This document shows positions 55,048-64,000 of a stretch of DNA of 64,000 nt, one piece after another. The position numbers and the translations under genes are program-made. Every line of letters begins with the position of its first letter. Position 1 is the stretch's first letter. The notes beneath the pieces were generated by a model that was given only the letters and a program-made list of their open reading frames with translations, was not told the origin of the DNA and did not search any database. The stretch comes from Rhodobacter flavimaris (lineage in GTDB: Bacteria > Pseudomonadota > Alphaproteobacteria > Rhodobacterales > Rhodobacteraceae): NCBI RefSeq assembly GCF_021378075.1, contig NZ_JAJUOS010000004.1:124001-188000 (forward strand). Reading direction: 5' to 3'.

Positions 55048-56205
55048 TCAGGGTTTGATCTGGACGATGCGGGTGGTGTCGGGTTCGGGCGCCAGTTCCT
55101 CGAAATCGAAATTATCAAGGCGGTGCGCTCGCTTACCGGCCTTCTCGGCCGAGATCTTGATTTCCTCGATGTCCTTGGCGGCCTGCGCGAAATGCCGGTC
55201 AAGGTTGCCCACACGGGTCCCCAGACGATCAACGTCCTGGTACAGCGCGGCCAGCTCCTTGCGGATCGCCCCGGCCTGCTCGCGCATGCGCGCGTCTTTC
55301 AGCACCGCGCGCATGGTGTTGAGCGTGGCCATGCAGGTCGTGGGGCTGACGATCCACACCTTGGCAGTGAAACCCTCGCGCACCAGCTCGGGGAAGTTCG
55401 CGTGCAACTCGGCATAGACGGCTTCCGAGGGCAGGAACATCAGCGCGCCATCGGCGGTTTCGCCCTCAAGGATGTATTTCTCGCAGATCGCCTTGATATG
55501 GCTGCGCACGGCGATGCGCATCATCCGCTGCGCCTCGATCAGCTGACTCTGGTTCTCGGCGCGGCGCAGGGCCTCGTAGGCCTCCAGTGGGAATTTCGAG
55601 TCGATCACGATCGGGCCGGGCGGGTTCGGCAGGTGGATCAGGCAATCCGCGCGCCGCCCGTTGGAAAGCGTCGCCTGCATCGTGTAGCTGTCCGAGGGCA
55701 GCGCCTTGTGGACGATGTCATTAAGCTGGATCTCGCCAAAGGCGCCGCGGGTCTGCTTGTTCGACAGGATGTCCTGAAGCCCTAGCACATCGCCCGAGAG
55801 TTTCTCGATATTGGCCTGCGCCTTGTCGATGGCCTCAAGCCGCTGGTGCAGATCGCCAAGCGAGCGCGCGGTCCGCGTGGCGGTGCCATGCAGGCTTTCG
55901 GTCATGGCGCGGTTCACATCGGCCAGGCGTTGTTCCATCAGGGCCAGCACCTTGGTCTGGCTCATGGCCTGCGCCTCGGAGACGTGGTGCAGCCCCCCGG
56001 CAAGTTGGTGTTGCCCGTCCGAGAGCGCCTGCACCCGCTGCGACAGCTGCGCCATATGGCCCGCCAGCGGGTCGATAGCCTGGGCCGAGCGCCCCGCCGC
56101 GCGCAGCACCATGACCAGCAAAATCACGATCAGCCCGCCGCCGAACAGCAGCGCCAGAACAAGCGGGTCGCCAAGGTCGATCTGATGGGTGCCGATGGTA
56201 ATCAT
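55048..56205 (-). CDS. rmuC: RmuC family DNA recombination protein
   Basis: 385 residues. A single transmembrane helix (about 15-35) precedes a coiled-coil region (about 45-140) and the RmuC nuclease-like core with [31 protein letters not shown] and [15 protein letters not shown]. It limits DNA inversion events in E. coli. The ATG at 56205 overlaps the mutL stop (ATGA), so the two repair genes are coupled. Confidence 0.93.
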   Translation of the reverse strand: MITIGTHQIDLGDPLVLALLFGGGLIVILLVMVLRAAGRSAQAIDPLAGHMAQLSQRVQALSDGQHQLAGGLHHVSEAQAMSQTKVLALMEQRLADVNRAMTESLHGTATRTARSLGDLHQRLEAIDKAQANIEKLSGDVLGLQDILSNKQTRGAFGEIQLNDIVHKALPSDSYTMQATLSNGRRADCLIHLPNPPGPIVIDSKFPLEAYEALRRAENQSQLIEAQRMMRIAVRSHIKAICEKYILEGETADGALMFLPSEAVYAELHANFPELVREGFTAKVWIVSPTTCMATLNTMRAVLKDARMREQAGAIRKELAALYQDVDRLGTRVGNLDRHFAQAAKDIEEIKISAEKAGKRAHRLDNFDFEELAPEPDTTRIVQIKP

Positions 56206-58061
56206 GTCCGTCCGAAAAGCCGTTCGATATCGCCAAGCCGCAGCTCGACATAGGTGGGGCGGCCGTGGTTGCACTGGCCGGAATGGGGGGTGGCCTCCAT
56301 CTCGCGCAGGAGGGCGTTCATCTCTTCGACGCGCATCTGGCGGCCCGAGCGGATCGAGCCATGGCAGGCCATGCGGCTCAGCACCGCCTCGATGCGGGCC
56401 TGCACAAGCTGGCTGTCGCCAAGATCGGATAGCTCATCGAGCACATCGCGCAGTAGCGCGGCGGCGTTAATCTCACCCAATATCGCGGGGGTTTCGCGCA
56501 CCGCCACCGCGCCGCCGCCGAAGGGCTCGATGCCAAGGCCGAGGCGCGCCAGGTCTTCGGCCAGATCCAGCAGCCGCGCGGCATCGCCCGAGGACAGCTC
56601 GACGATCTCGGGGATCAGAAGGGCCTGCGCGGCGACGCCCTTTTCCGCCATCTGGCGCTTGAGGCGTTCATAGACCAGCCGTTCATGCGCCGCGTGCTGA
56701 TCGACGATGACGATGCCGGTCTCGGTCTGGGCGATGATGTAATTCTCATGCACCTGCGCGCGGGCGGCGCCGAGGGGCTTACTGGTCAGCTCGGGCTGCG
56801 GCGCGGGGTCTGCCACGCGGGCCGAGGGGGCAATGGGTGCATCGAACACCGGCGAGGCCTCGGCGAAGCTTGGCTGGTTCAGCGGGGCCTGCGCACTATA
56901 GGCGCTGCGGATCGCGCCAAGGCTGGGGCGGTCCATCTGGTAGATGCGCGGGGACACGGGTTCCTCGGGGCGCATCGCGCCAAGCGTCGCGCTGGCCACG
57001 GTGCTTGAGGCCCGATGCCCCGCCTGCGACAGCGCATGGCGCAGCCCGCCCACGATCAGCCCGCGCGCCACGCCGGACTCGCGAAAGCGCACCTCGGCCT
57101 TGGCGGGGTGGACGTTGACGTCCACGCGCTCGGGCTCGCAGCTCAGGAACAGCACCGCCGCCGGGTGCCGGTCGCGCGAGAGGAAATCCATATAGGCCGC
57201 GCGCAGGGCGCCGATCAGCATCTTGTCGCGCACCGGGCGGCCGTTGACGAACAGGAACTGCTCAACCGCCGCACCACGCGAATAGGTGGGCAGGGCGGCG
57301 TATCCGGTCAGGCGGATGCCCTCGCGCTCTGCGTCGATGGGCAGGGCGTTGTCGGCGAACTCGCGGCCAAGCACACGCGCCAGCCGCCCCGAGAGCGCGC
57401 CGAACAATTCGCCCTGTTCGGCATCGGCGCGGAAGATCTCACGCTCATTGCCGCCCGAGGTGTCGATCAGGCGAAAACTGACATAGGGTTCGGCCATGGC
57501 GAGGCGCTTGACCACATCGGCGATGGCCTGCGCCTCGGCCCGGTCGGTGCGCAGGAACTTGAGCCGTGCGGGCGTGGCGTAGAACAGGTCGCGCAACTCG
57601 ACCACGGTGCCCCGGTTCAGCGCGGCGGGTTTGACCGGCCCAATCTGCCCGCCTGCGACGGTGATCTGTGCGGCGTCGAACCCCTCGGCGCGCGAGGTAA
57701 TGCTCAGCCGTCCGACGGCGCCAAGCGAGGGCAGCGCCTCGCCGCGAAAGCCGAAGGTGTGGATGTTGAGCAGGTCCGATCCGTCGATCTTCGAGGTGGC
57801 ATGGCGGCTCATCGCCAGCGGCAGATCTTCGGCGGTCATGCCGCAGCCGTCGTCGGTGATGCGGATCAGGGTCTTGCCGCCATCGGCATAGGCGACCTCG
57901 ATGCGCGAGGCCCCGGCGTCAAGCGCGTTCTCGATCAGCTCTTTCACGGCCGAGGCCGGACGCTCCACCACCTCGCCCGCCGCAATGCGGTTGGCGGCGG
58001 CATCGTCAAGCTGCCGGATGACGGGGCGATTGGTGCCTATATTGGGGGGCTGTGCATTCAT
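56202..58061 (-). CDS. mutL: DNA mismatch repair protein MutL
   Basis: 619 residues. The N-terminal GHKL ATPase has [17 protein letters not shown] and GFRGEALPS. The C-terminal domain has [12 protein letters not shown], the DQHA-x2-E-x4-E endonuclease motif found in MutL of bacteria without MutH. The middle linker (about 345-435) is Pro/Ala-rich. ATG 58061 is chosen by conservation; a GTAGG directly abuts it, which is unusually close. Confidence 0.96.
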   Translation of the reverse strand: MNAQPPNIGTNRPVIRQLDDAAANRIAAGEVVERPASAVKELIENALDAGASRIEVAYADGGKTLIRITDDGCGMTAEDLPLAMSRHATSKIDGSDLLNIHTFGFRGEALPSLGAVGRLSITSRAEGFDAAQITVAGGQIGPVKPAALNRGTVVELRDLFYATPARLKFLRTDRAEAQAIADVVKRLAMAEPYVSFRLIDTSGGNEREIFRADAEQGELFGALSGRLARVLGREFADNALPIDAEREGIRLTGYAALPTYSRGAAVEQFLFVNGRPVRDKMLIGALRAAYMDFLSRDRHPAAVLFLSCEPERVDVNVHPAKAEVRFRESGVARGLIVGGLRHALSQAGHRASSTVASATLGAMRPEEPVSPRIYQMDRPSLGAIRSAYSAQAPLNQPSFAEASPVFDAPIAPSARVADPAPQPELTSKPLGAARAQVHENYIIAQTETGIVIVDQHAAHERLVYERLKRQMAEKGVAAQALLIPEIVELSSGDAARLLDLAEDLARLGLGIEPFGGGAVAVRETPAILGEINAAALLRDVLDELSDLGDSQLVQARIEAVLSRMACHGSIRSGRQMRVEEMNALLREMEATPHSGQCNHGRPTYVELRLGDIERLFGRT

Positions 58062-58112
58062 CCTACAAGGGATAGCACAGCCCTTGGCCAAGCCCAACAG
58101 ATTCGGGATCGC

Positions 58113-59429
58113 TTAGTTCGAGGCGCCCGTGGACAGCCCCTCGGGCTTGCCAACCACGACAAAGCGCAGCGCATCGGCATTGAGCAACCGCTGCGCGACG
58201 CGCTTGACGTCTTCCTTGGTGACCGCCTCGACCTTGGCGTTGCGGGTGTTCACATAGTCGATCGGCATGTGGTTAAGCTGCATCCCCGCCAGAATCCCGG
58301 CGATCTGCCCGTTGCCGTCGAAGCGCAGCGGATAGGCGCCCGTCAGGTAGGTCTTGGCGTCGTTCAGCTCCTGATCGGTAACCTCGCCCGTCGCCATGCG
58401 CGCCCATTCGGCGCGGGTCACGGCGATGGCCTCGGCGACCTTGCCATTGGCCGAGGCGAACGAGCCCTGCCAGGTCTCGGCCAAATCCTTGGGCGCGAGG
58501 TAGGTATAGATCCCGTAGGTCAGGCCGCGCTTTTCGCGCACTTCTTCCATCAGCCGCGAGGCAAAGCCGCCCTCGCCGAGGATCTGGTTGATCACATAGG
58601 CCGCGAAGAAATCCGGGTCGTCCATCGCCAGACCCTGCTGGCCGAAGATCACCACCGATTGCGGCGTGTCGTAATCGACCACGGTCACACCGCCGGACAG
58701 GCGAAGTTCGGCGCGCGGCGGCATCGGCGCGCCCGTTTCCGGCAGCGCCCCCAGCAGGTCGTCAAGCAGCACGCCGAGTTCTTCAGGCGTGATATCGCCC
58801 ACCGCCGAGATCACCAGCCGGTCGCGCGCCATCACGCGGGCCTTCGCGTCGAAGATATCCTCACGCGTCAGGGCCTTGACGCTTTCCGCCGTGCCGTTGA
58901 GCGAGGAGCCATAGGGGTGATCGCCATAGGCCAGCTTGCGGAAGCTGCGCCCGGCGATGGCATTGGGGTCTTCCTCATCCGAGGCGATGATCGACAACAC
59001 CTGCCCGCGCACGCGATCCACTGCTACCTGATCGAAGCGCGGGTTGGTCAGCGCTTCGCGCAGCAGATCCACCGCCTTGTCGCGATTCTCGGTCAGCATC
59101 CGCGCCGAGATGTTAAGCGTGTCGTCATCCACGTCGAAGCTGAACTGCGCGGCGAGCGACTCGGTCGCTTCGGCGAAGGCCTGCGCGTCCATCTGGCCCG
59201 CGCCTTCTTCAAGCGTTGCGGCCATCAGGGTGATCGCGCCGCGCTTGTCGGGCGCATCGAGGCTGGCGCCGCCGCGAAAGCGGATCTCGAGCGCGGTAAA
59301 GGGGATGTCATGCGCCTCGACCAGCCAGGCCTTGAGCCCGCCGGGTGAGGTGACCTCCTGGATATCCAGCGCGCGGGCGGGAAGCGTCAGGCAAAGCACG
59401 GTCAGGGTGGCCAGAACGAAGCGGATCAT
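58113..59429 (-). CDS. M16 family peptidase-like protein, non-catalytic subunit
   Basis: 438 residues with a signal peptide (cleavage near ARA). It has the M16 fold, but the HxxEH zinc site is lost (the position reads MAATLEEGAG). It keeps the substrate-binding Arg/Tyr region VREKRGLTYGIYTYLA. It overlaps the catalytic partner gene upstream by 4 bases (ATGA). This split resembles mitochondrial processing peptidase and the Sphingomonas two-subunit M16 enzymes. Confidence 0.9.
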   Translation of the reverse strand: MIRFVLATLTVLCLTLPARALDIQEVTSPGGLKAWLVEAHDIPFTALEIRFRGGASLDAPDKRGAITLMAATLEEGAGQMDAQAFAEATESLAAQFSFDVDDDTLNISARMLTENRDKAVDLLREALTNPRFDQVAVDRVRGQVLSIIASDEEDPNAIAGRSFRKLAYGDHPYGSSLNGTAESVKALTREDIFDAKARVMARDRLVISAVGDITPEELGVLLDDLLGALPETGAPMPPRAELRLSGGVTVVDYDTPQSVVIFGQQGLAMDDPDFFAAYVINQILGEGGFASRLMEEVREKRGLTYGIYTYLAPKDLAETWQGSFASANGKVAEAIAVTRAEWARMATGEVTDQELNDAKTYLTGAYPLRFDGNGQIAGILAGMQLNHMPIDYVNTRNAKVEAVTKEDVKRVAQRLLNADALRFVVVGKPEGLSTGASN

Positions 59430-60763
59430 TGGGTGGCCTCCTCGGCGGGGCGGGTCAGGTATCCGGTCACGGCCTGGCGGCGGTCAAAGACCGTGCGGGC
59501 GGCCTGCATCACCTCGTCCTCGGTGACCGACATCAGCACGTCGGGCCAGCTTTGGACATCCGCCACCGAAAAGCCCGAGGCCAGCGCCTCGCCGTAGCGG
59601 CGGGCGAGCGCCTGCGTGTTGTCCTGCGCGTAGATCTCCGAGGCGCGGATCTGGGTGCGGATGCGTTCGAATTGCGCCTGGTCGATGCCCTCGCGCAGGA
59701 ACTCGGCCAGTGCGGTGTCGATCGCGGCCTCGGCTTCCTCAAGCGAGACATCCGCGGCGGGAATCGCGGCAAGACCAAAGGTCGTGTCGTCGATCGCCAT
59801 GCCGTCGTAGAAGGCCGAGACATAGATCGCCGTGCCGCTGCCATAGACCAGCTTGCGCGCCAGAACCGAGGTTTGCGGATTGCCGCCCAGAACCTCGGCC
59901 AGGATGGTCAGGGCGGCGGCCTGTTTCTGATCGCCGGGGTCACGCTCGGGCGCGAGGTAGCTGCGTGCGACATAGGGCTGCGCGACGCGCGGATCGGGGA
60001 AGACGAGGCGGCGTTCGGCCAGTTGCGGGGGCTCTTGCGGGCGGGCGCGGGGCGGAATGTCAGCCGACGGCTCAAGCGGCCCGTAATAGCTCTGCGCGAG
60101 CGCCTTGACCTGATCGGGGGTCACATCGCCCGCCACAACAAGCACGGCGTTGTTGGGCGCGTAGTAGCGGCGATACCACTCCAGCGCGTCGTCGCGGGTC
60201 AGGGCCTCCATCTCTTGGCGCCAGCCGATGACCGGCGTGCCATAGGGATGGTTGAGGTATTGCGCGGCGTTGCGCTGCTCGCCGAACAGGGCGCCGGGGT
60301 CGCTGTCGGTGCGTTGCGCGCGTTCCTCAAGGATCACGTCGCGCTCGGTCTGCCAGTCGTCGGGCGAGATCTGCAGGTGCCGCATCCGGTCGGCTTCCAT
60401 CTTCATCACCAGTTCCAGCCGGTCGGCGGCGATACGCTGGTAATAGGCGGTGTAGTCATAGGAGGTGAAGGCATTGTCCGACCCGCCATTGGCTGAGACG
60501 GTTTTCGACAACTCCCCCGCTGCCATCGAGTCGGTGCCCTTGAACATCAGGTGCTCAAGGTAATGGGCGATTCCAGACTTGCCGCGCCGTTCGTCGGCCG
60601 AGCCCGCCTTGTACCAGACCATGTGGACCACGACCGGGGCGCGGTGATCCTCGATCACCACGGCCTCAAGGCCATTGTCGAGTGTAAAATGGGTGACGTT
60701 TTCGGCCCAAACGGGCCAGGCAGCCAGCCATGCAACAGCCGCAGCGAAAAAGGCGCGCACCAA
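59426..60763 (-). CDS. M16 family zinc metallopeptidase, catalytic subunit
   Basis: 445 residues with a signal peptide (cleavage near VWA). The zinc motif His67-x-x-Glu70-His71 (HYLEHLMFKG) and a downstream ERDVILEE with the third ligand are intact. The C-terminal half lacks the Arg/Tyr signature kept by the next gene. The two are predicted to pair in the periplasm and degrade peptides. Confidence 0.93.
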   Translation of the reverse strand: MVRAFFAAAVAWLAAWPVWAENVTHFTLDNGLEAVVIEDHRAPVVVHMVWYKAGSADERRGKSGIAHYLEHLMFKGTDSMAAGELSKTVSANGGSDNAFTSYDYTAYYQRIAADRLELVMKMEADRMRHLQISPDDWQTERDVILEERAQRTDSDPGALFGEQRNAAQYLNHPYGTPVIGWRQEMEALTRDDALEWYRRYYAPNNAVLVVAGDVTPDQVKALAQSYYGPLEPSADIPPRARPQEPPQLAERRLVFPDPRVAQPYVARSYLAPERDPGDQKQAAALTILAEVLGGNPQTSVLARKLVYGSGTAIYVSAFYDGMAIDDTTFGLAAIPAADVSLEEAEAAIDTALAEFLREGIDQAQFERIRTQIRASEIYAQDNTQALARRYGEALASGFSVADVQSWPDVLMSVTEDEVMQAARTVFDRRQAVTGYLTRPAEEATQ

Positions 60764-60834
60764 TGATCCCTCCGTTATTCGGGATCAACTTACGGGCTGG
60801 GTGGCCGGTGGCAACCCGCCTGACGCGATATTGA

Positions 60835-61389
60835 TCAGTTGCCCGTGGCCGCTTGGGCGGCGCCGCCGGGCGGGGCTGCCGGGGTGCGCAGGCCCAGCTT
60901 GCGCCAACGCTCCAACTCGGCCTCCTGATCGAGGCTCATCGGCTCGTAGGCGTTGTAGTAGACGTTCACGCTGAACAGACGCTCCAGCAGGCGACCGTCA
61001 TTGGCGCGGCGGTATTCGAGGTCTTCGGCGGCCAGCTGCTCGCGGATATTGGCCGAGGTGCCAAAGCGCGCGACCTGCGCGACAAGCGCGCTGTCCGAGG
61101 CCGGGATACCGCCTGCCTTGAGGCGCGCGGGGTTGCCGCCAAGGGCCGCTACGGCGTCCGCTTCGGGCGTCGGGTCGGTGATATTGGTTCCGCCCGGCGT
61201 GGGCGCCGGCAGCGCGGCAAGATCTTCGGGCATTTGCAACGGCTTGGTCGGCAGGATGCCGAATTCATCCGGACCCTGCGTGGCCGAGCGCAGATGCATC
61301 AGCCGGGGCTCATCATCGCCGCCGCCACAGGCCGACAGCACGAGGACGGTCGCAAATGCGATCCCGAGCTTGCCGATCGTTGCCTGCAT
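60835..61389 (-). CDS. DUF3035 family lipoprotein
   Basis: 184 residues. The lipoprotein signal ends in VLSAC (Cys20 region). The mature part starts GGGDDEPRLMHLRSATQGPDEFGILPTKPL, which is typical of DUF3035, and is Pro/Ala-rich at both ends. GAGGGAG precedes the ATG at 61389. It follows lspA by 69 bases, and LspA processes lipoproteins like this one. Function unknown. Confidence 0.9.
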   Translation of the reverse strand: MQATIGKLGIAFATVLVLSACGGGDDEPRLMHLRSATQGPDEFGILPTKPLQMPEDLAALPAPTPGGTNITDPTPEADAVAALGGNPARLKAGGIPASDSALVAQVARFGTSANIREQLAAEDLEYRRANDGRLLERLFSVNVYYNAYEPMSLDQEAELERWRKLGLRTPAAPPGGAAQAATGN

Positions 61390-61458
61390 GGGCCACTCCC
61401 TCACCTGTTTCCCCATTCTCTTAGCCTATCGCTTTGGCCGCGTCACGCCAGAAAGGCG

Positions 61459-61938
61459 TCAGGGCTTTTGCTGAGCGGAGTCGTTGCCTGCGAACAGCAT
61501 AAGACCGGCCGCGCCCAGGAAGATCGCGATATCGGCGACGTTGAACGAATAGGGATTCGTCCAGATCGGCAGCGACATGTTCAAAAAGTCGGCCACCGCG
61601 CCATAGGCCACGCGGTCGATCACGTTGCCAAGCGCCCCGCCGATCAGAAGGCCGGCCGACACCTTGACCAGCGCCGAATGCCTGTCGCGTGCGATCCAGA
61701 CCCAGACCCAGGCCGAGATCGCCAGCGCCACGGCGATCAGCACCCACCGTGACCAGCTTGCATCGCCCGCGAACAGGCCGAAGTTGATGCCCTGGTTCCA
61801 GGCCATGCGCAGGTTCAGCCATGGCGGCAGAACATCGATCGCGCCGACGCGGTCGAGTTCGAGATAATGCACGACCAGGTATTTGGTCATCTGGTCGAGC
61901 ATCAGGATGATTGCCGCGATCTTGACGGTCAGCCGCAT
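61459..61938 (-). CDS. lspA: Lipoprotein signal peptidase II
   Basis: 159 residues, four transmembrane segments. The catalytic aspartates are Asp108 (GNVIDRV) and Asp136 (FNVADIAIF), with the conserved AWNQGINFGLF segment. It removes the signal peptide after lipid modification of lipoproteins. It lies after purH with a terminator between them. Confidence 0.96.
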   Translation of the reverse strand: MRLTVKIAAIILMLDQMTKYLVVHYLELDRVGAIDVLPPWLNLRMAWNQGINFGLFAGDASWSRWVLIAVALAISAWVWVWIARDRHSALVKVSAGLLIGGALGNVIDRVAYGAVADFLNMSLPIWTNPYSFNVADIAIFLGAAGLMLFAGNDSAQQKP

Positions 61939-61962
61939 CCCAACCCCTAAACAAACTTAAAC

Positions 61963-62000
61963 AAAAAAACGGTGCGGCCCACGCCCTTGGCACGGGCCGC
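61963..62000 (-). terminator. Rho-independent terminator of purH
   Basis: On the minus strand GCGGCCC ... GGGCCGC encloses a 13-base loop with a possible inner pairing, then ACCG and seven Ts. Confidence 0.7.
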
Positions 62001-62007
62001 TGAGGTA

Positions 62008-63594
62008 TTAATGACGGAAGTGACGCATCCCCGTAAAGACCATTGCGAGGCCGCGTTCATTCGCCGCGTCGATAACTTCCTGATCGCGCATCGAGCCGCC
62101 TGGCTGGATGATCGCCGTGGCACCGGCTTCGGCTGCGGTGATCAGCCCGTCCGCGAAGGGGAAGAAGGCGTCCGAGGCGACGACCGAGCCCTTGGTCAGC
62201 GGCTCGGCCAGCCCCATGACCTCGGCCATGTCCTGCGCCTTGCGCGCGGCGATGCGGGTCGAATCGACACGGCTCATCTGGCCCGCGCCGACGCCGACGG
62301 TGGCGCCATCCTTGACGTAGATGATCGCGTTCGACTTGACGTGCTTGGCGACCTTCCAGGCAAACAGCAGATCGCGCAGTTCCTGCTCGGTCGGCTGGCG
62401 CTCGGTCACCACCTTGAGGTCGTCCATCGAGATCGCGCCATTGTCCTTGCCCTGCACGAGGAAGCCGCCAGCAACCTGACGATAGGTGGTGATCGTCGAT
62501 TTCGGGTCAGGCAGCGCGCCGGTGGTCAGCAGGCGCAGGTTCTTTTTCGCCGCGAAGATCGCCTTGGCCTCGTCGGTCGCCTCGGGGGCGATGACAACCT
62601 CGGTGAAGATCTTGCAGATCTCTTCGGCGGTGGCACCGTCGAGGGTCTGGTTCAGCGCGATGATGCCGCCGAAGGCCGAGGTGCGGTCGCAATCGAAGGC
62701 GCGGCTATAGGCTTCGGTCAGGCTGGCGCCCGAGGCCACGCCGCAGGGGTTGGCGTGCTTGATGATCGCGCAGGCGGGCTTGTCGGTGCCAAACTCGGCC
62801 ACCAGCTCGAACGCCGCGTCGGTGTCGTTGATGTTGTTGTAGGACAGTTCCTTGCCCTGATGCTGCTTGGCCGTCGAAACGCCGGGGCGGTTCGAGCCGT
62901 CAAGGTAGAAGGCCGCCGACTGGTGCGGGTTCTCGCCATAGCGCAGGGTTTGGGCAAGCGTGCCGGCGAAGGCGCGGCGGCGCGGGGTTTGCTCGCCGAT
63001 CGCCTGCGCCATCCAGGTGCTGACAGCCGCGTCATAGGCGGCGGTGCGGGCATAGGCGATCTGCGCCAGGCGCTGGCGGAAGGGATAGGTGGTGGCGCCG
63101 TCATTGGCGTCAAGCTCGGCCAGAACCGCGCTGTAATCCTCGACATCCACAACCGTCGCCACAAAGGCGTGGTTCTTCGAGGCCGCGCGGATCATCGCCG
63201 GGCCGCCGATGTCGATATTCTCGATGCAATCCTCGTAATCGGCGCCTTTCGCGACGGTGGCCTCGAACGGGTAGAGGTTCACCACCAGCAGGTCGATCGG
63301 TTCGATCCCGTGGGCGGCCATGGCCACCAGATGCTCGTCATTGTCGCGCAGTGCCAGCAGGCCGCCATGCACCTTGGGGTGCAGCGTCTTGACGCGGCCG
63401 TCCATCATCTCGGGGAAGCCGGTCACGTCGGCCACGTCGCGCACGCTCAGCCCGGCCTCGCGCAGCGCCTTCGCCGTGCCGCCCGTCGAGAGCAGCTCGA
63501 CACCGCGTGCGGAAAGCGAGCGGGCAAAGTCGATCAGCCCGGTCTTGTCGGAAACAGAGATCAGGGCGCGGAGGAGGGGGACGGGTCTGGTCAC
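62008..63594 (-). CDS. purH: Bifunctional AICAR formyltransferase / IMP cyclohydrolase
   Basis: 528 residues, standard length, catalysing the last two steps to IMP. The N-terminal IMP cyclohydrolase ([31 protein letters not shown]) is followed by the AICAR transformylase with KHANPCGVA and [17 protein letters not shown]. The start is a GTG at 63594 with AGGA 9 bases upstream; the open frame further upstream overlaps the neighbouring gene. It follows the heparinase-like gene by 16 bases. Confidence 0.97.
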   Translation of the reverse strand: MTRPVPLLRALISVSDKTGLIDFARSLSARGVELLSTGGTAKALREAGLSVRDVADVTGFPEMMDGRVKTLHPKVHGGLLALRDNDEHLVAMAAHGIEPIDLLVVNLYPFEATVAKGADYEDCIENIDIGGPAMIRAASKNHAFVATVVDVEDYSAVLAELDANDGATTYPFRQRLAQIAYARTAAYDAAVSTWMAQAIGEQTPRRRAFAGTLAQTLRYGENPHQSAAFYLDGSNRPGVSTAKQHQGKELSYNNINDTDAAFELVAEFGTDKPACAIIKHANPCGVASGASLTEAYSRAFDCDRTSAFGGIIALNQTLDGATAEEICKIFTEVVIAPEATDEAKAIFAAKKNLRLLTTGALPDPKSTITTYRQVAGGFLVQGKDNGAISMDDLKVVTERQPTEQELRDLLFAWKVAKHVKSNAIIYVKDGATVGVGAGQMSRVDSTRIAARKAQDMAEVMGLAEPLTKGSVVASDAFFPFADGLITAAEAGATAIIQPGGSMRDQEVIDAANERGLAMVFTGMRHFRH

Positions 63595-63610
63595 GGCTGG
63601 CAGTCCTTTG

Positions 63611-64000
63611 TCAGAGGTCGGATTCGGGGCGGTCCGGGTCGGTGTCTCGGATTGACGCGGGGGTATCGTGTGCTTTGGCGAAGGTCCAGCCAATCTGGCA
63701 CGCATAGTCAAGAACACGGGCAGAAAGCACGATTTGCTGGCTTGGGCGCGGGCGCAAACGGCCCGATTCCAGATAGACCGAGGGTTCCAGCGTCATTTCC
63801 GCGACCCCGTCATGGCGGAAGATCCATATCTCGCCCGATTTCAGCGCGACCGACACGGCGGTGCCGCCCAGATCGAGCGTGGCATCGGCCTCGGGGTGCA
63901 GGTGGAAGCGGATCTGGAACGGGATTCCGCGCAGGCCGACGCGGGCGAAGATCGTCTCGAAGCGGCGGCGGTCTTCCGGGGTCATCGCGCCAAGCGTGTC
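63611..64000 (-). CDS. Heparinase II/III-like protein, C-terminal part (5' end outside window)
   Basis: Only the last 129 residues are present. [46 protein letters not shown] and [23 protein letters not shown] match the C-terminal beta domain of heparinase II/III-like proteins often found just upstream of purH in Rhodobacterales. An internal ATG at 63985 is not the true start because conserved-looking frame continues to the window edge. The polysaccharide substrate is unknown. Confidence 0.82.
   Translation of the reverse strand, partial: DTLGAMTPEDRRRFETIFARVGLRGIPFQIRFHLHPEADATLDLGGTAVSVALKSGEIWIFRHDGVAEMTLEPSVYLESGRLRPRPSQQIVLSARVLDYACQIGWTFAKAHDTPASIRDTDPDRPESDL

Noticed and set aside
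57015..59348. A 777-codon open frame antisense to mutL and the M16 gene
   Set aside because: Same shadow effect; it spans the junction of two well-supported genes on the other strand.

Overview
The window looks like a stretch of core chromosome from a high-GC alphaproteobacterium, most likely a member of the Rhodobacteraceae (Rhodobacterales). The grounds are the gene content and order (argJ/PPIase divergent from secA; purH-lspA-DUF3035-paired M16 peptidases; leuS-lptE-holA; DUF4170-waaA-lpxK), the alphaproteobacterial CenR regulator, tandem Rhodobacter-type porins, an alphaproteobacterial RpoH promoter upstream of dnaKJ and a CtrA-type box. I cannot name the genus from sequence alone. I see no tRNA, rRNA, CRISPR array, integrase, transposase or prophage. 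Coding density is very high: no gene-free stretch reaches 300 bases, and the longest is about 280 bases upstream of the first porin (49049-49328).

Layout. 1-9.4 kb: 3' end missing argJ, periplasmic parvulin, secA, a small exported unknown behind a CtrA-like box, radC, dnaJ and dnaK. 9.4-15.4 kb: AlkB-type DNA repair dioxygenase, an alkane-monooxygenase-like membrane di-iron enzyme, mutY, a DciA-like DUF721 protein, a DsbA-like thioredoxin, a class III CoA-transferase and a GST. 15.5-23 kb: MFS transporter, SDR epimerase, SelW-like Rdx protein, the purine salvage pair ade-amn, HU, EamA transporter, DUF4202. 23-38 kb: NnrU, MltB-type transglycosylase, dapD, LOG protein, GT39-type glycosyltransferase, rlmN, IalB-like protein, asparaginase, TSUP transporter, sulfotransferase, CPBP protease, accD, folC, a luciferase-like monooxygenase. 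38-49 kb: ZapE ATPase, lipid A/LPS genes (DUF4170, a divergent waaA, lpxK, and further on lptE), a flavoprotein, an MscS channel, holA, leuS, a DUF3576 lipoprotein. 49-64 kb: two tandem porins, YggS, an L,D-transpeptidase-like protein, ribA, cenR, DUF3775, rmuC, mutL, a catalytic/non-catalytic M16 pair, DUF3035, lspA, purH and the C-terminal part of a heparinase II/III-like protein.

Functional themes are envelope biogenesis (SecA, PPIase, DsbA-like, LspA, LptE, LpxK, WaaA-like, porins, MltB, YkuD), DNA repair and replication (AlkB, MutY, MutL, RmuC, RadC, HolA, DciA-like), proteostasis (DnaK, DnaJ, M16 pair, CPBP) and purine metabolism (PurH, Ade, Amn). Genes are tightly packed: seven same-strand pairs share ATGA/GTGA start-stop overlaps and four convergent pairs share their two stop codons in a 4-bp CTAG or TTAA.

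I did not find a convincing new multi-gene system. The observations most worth a second look are: a family of three GC-rich intergenic repeats, one of which encodes the C-terminal tail of the L,D-transpeptidase-like protein; a WaaA-like glycosyltransferase that lacks both hallmark Kdo-transferase motifs; an ArgJ with a lysine-rich helical N-terminal extension; a dnaJ ribosome binding site buried in a C5-AA-G5 palindrome; and a CtrA box upstream of an unrecognised exported protein.
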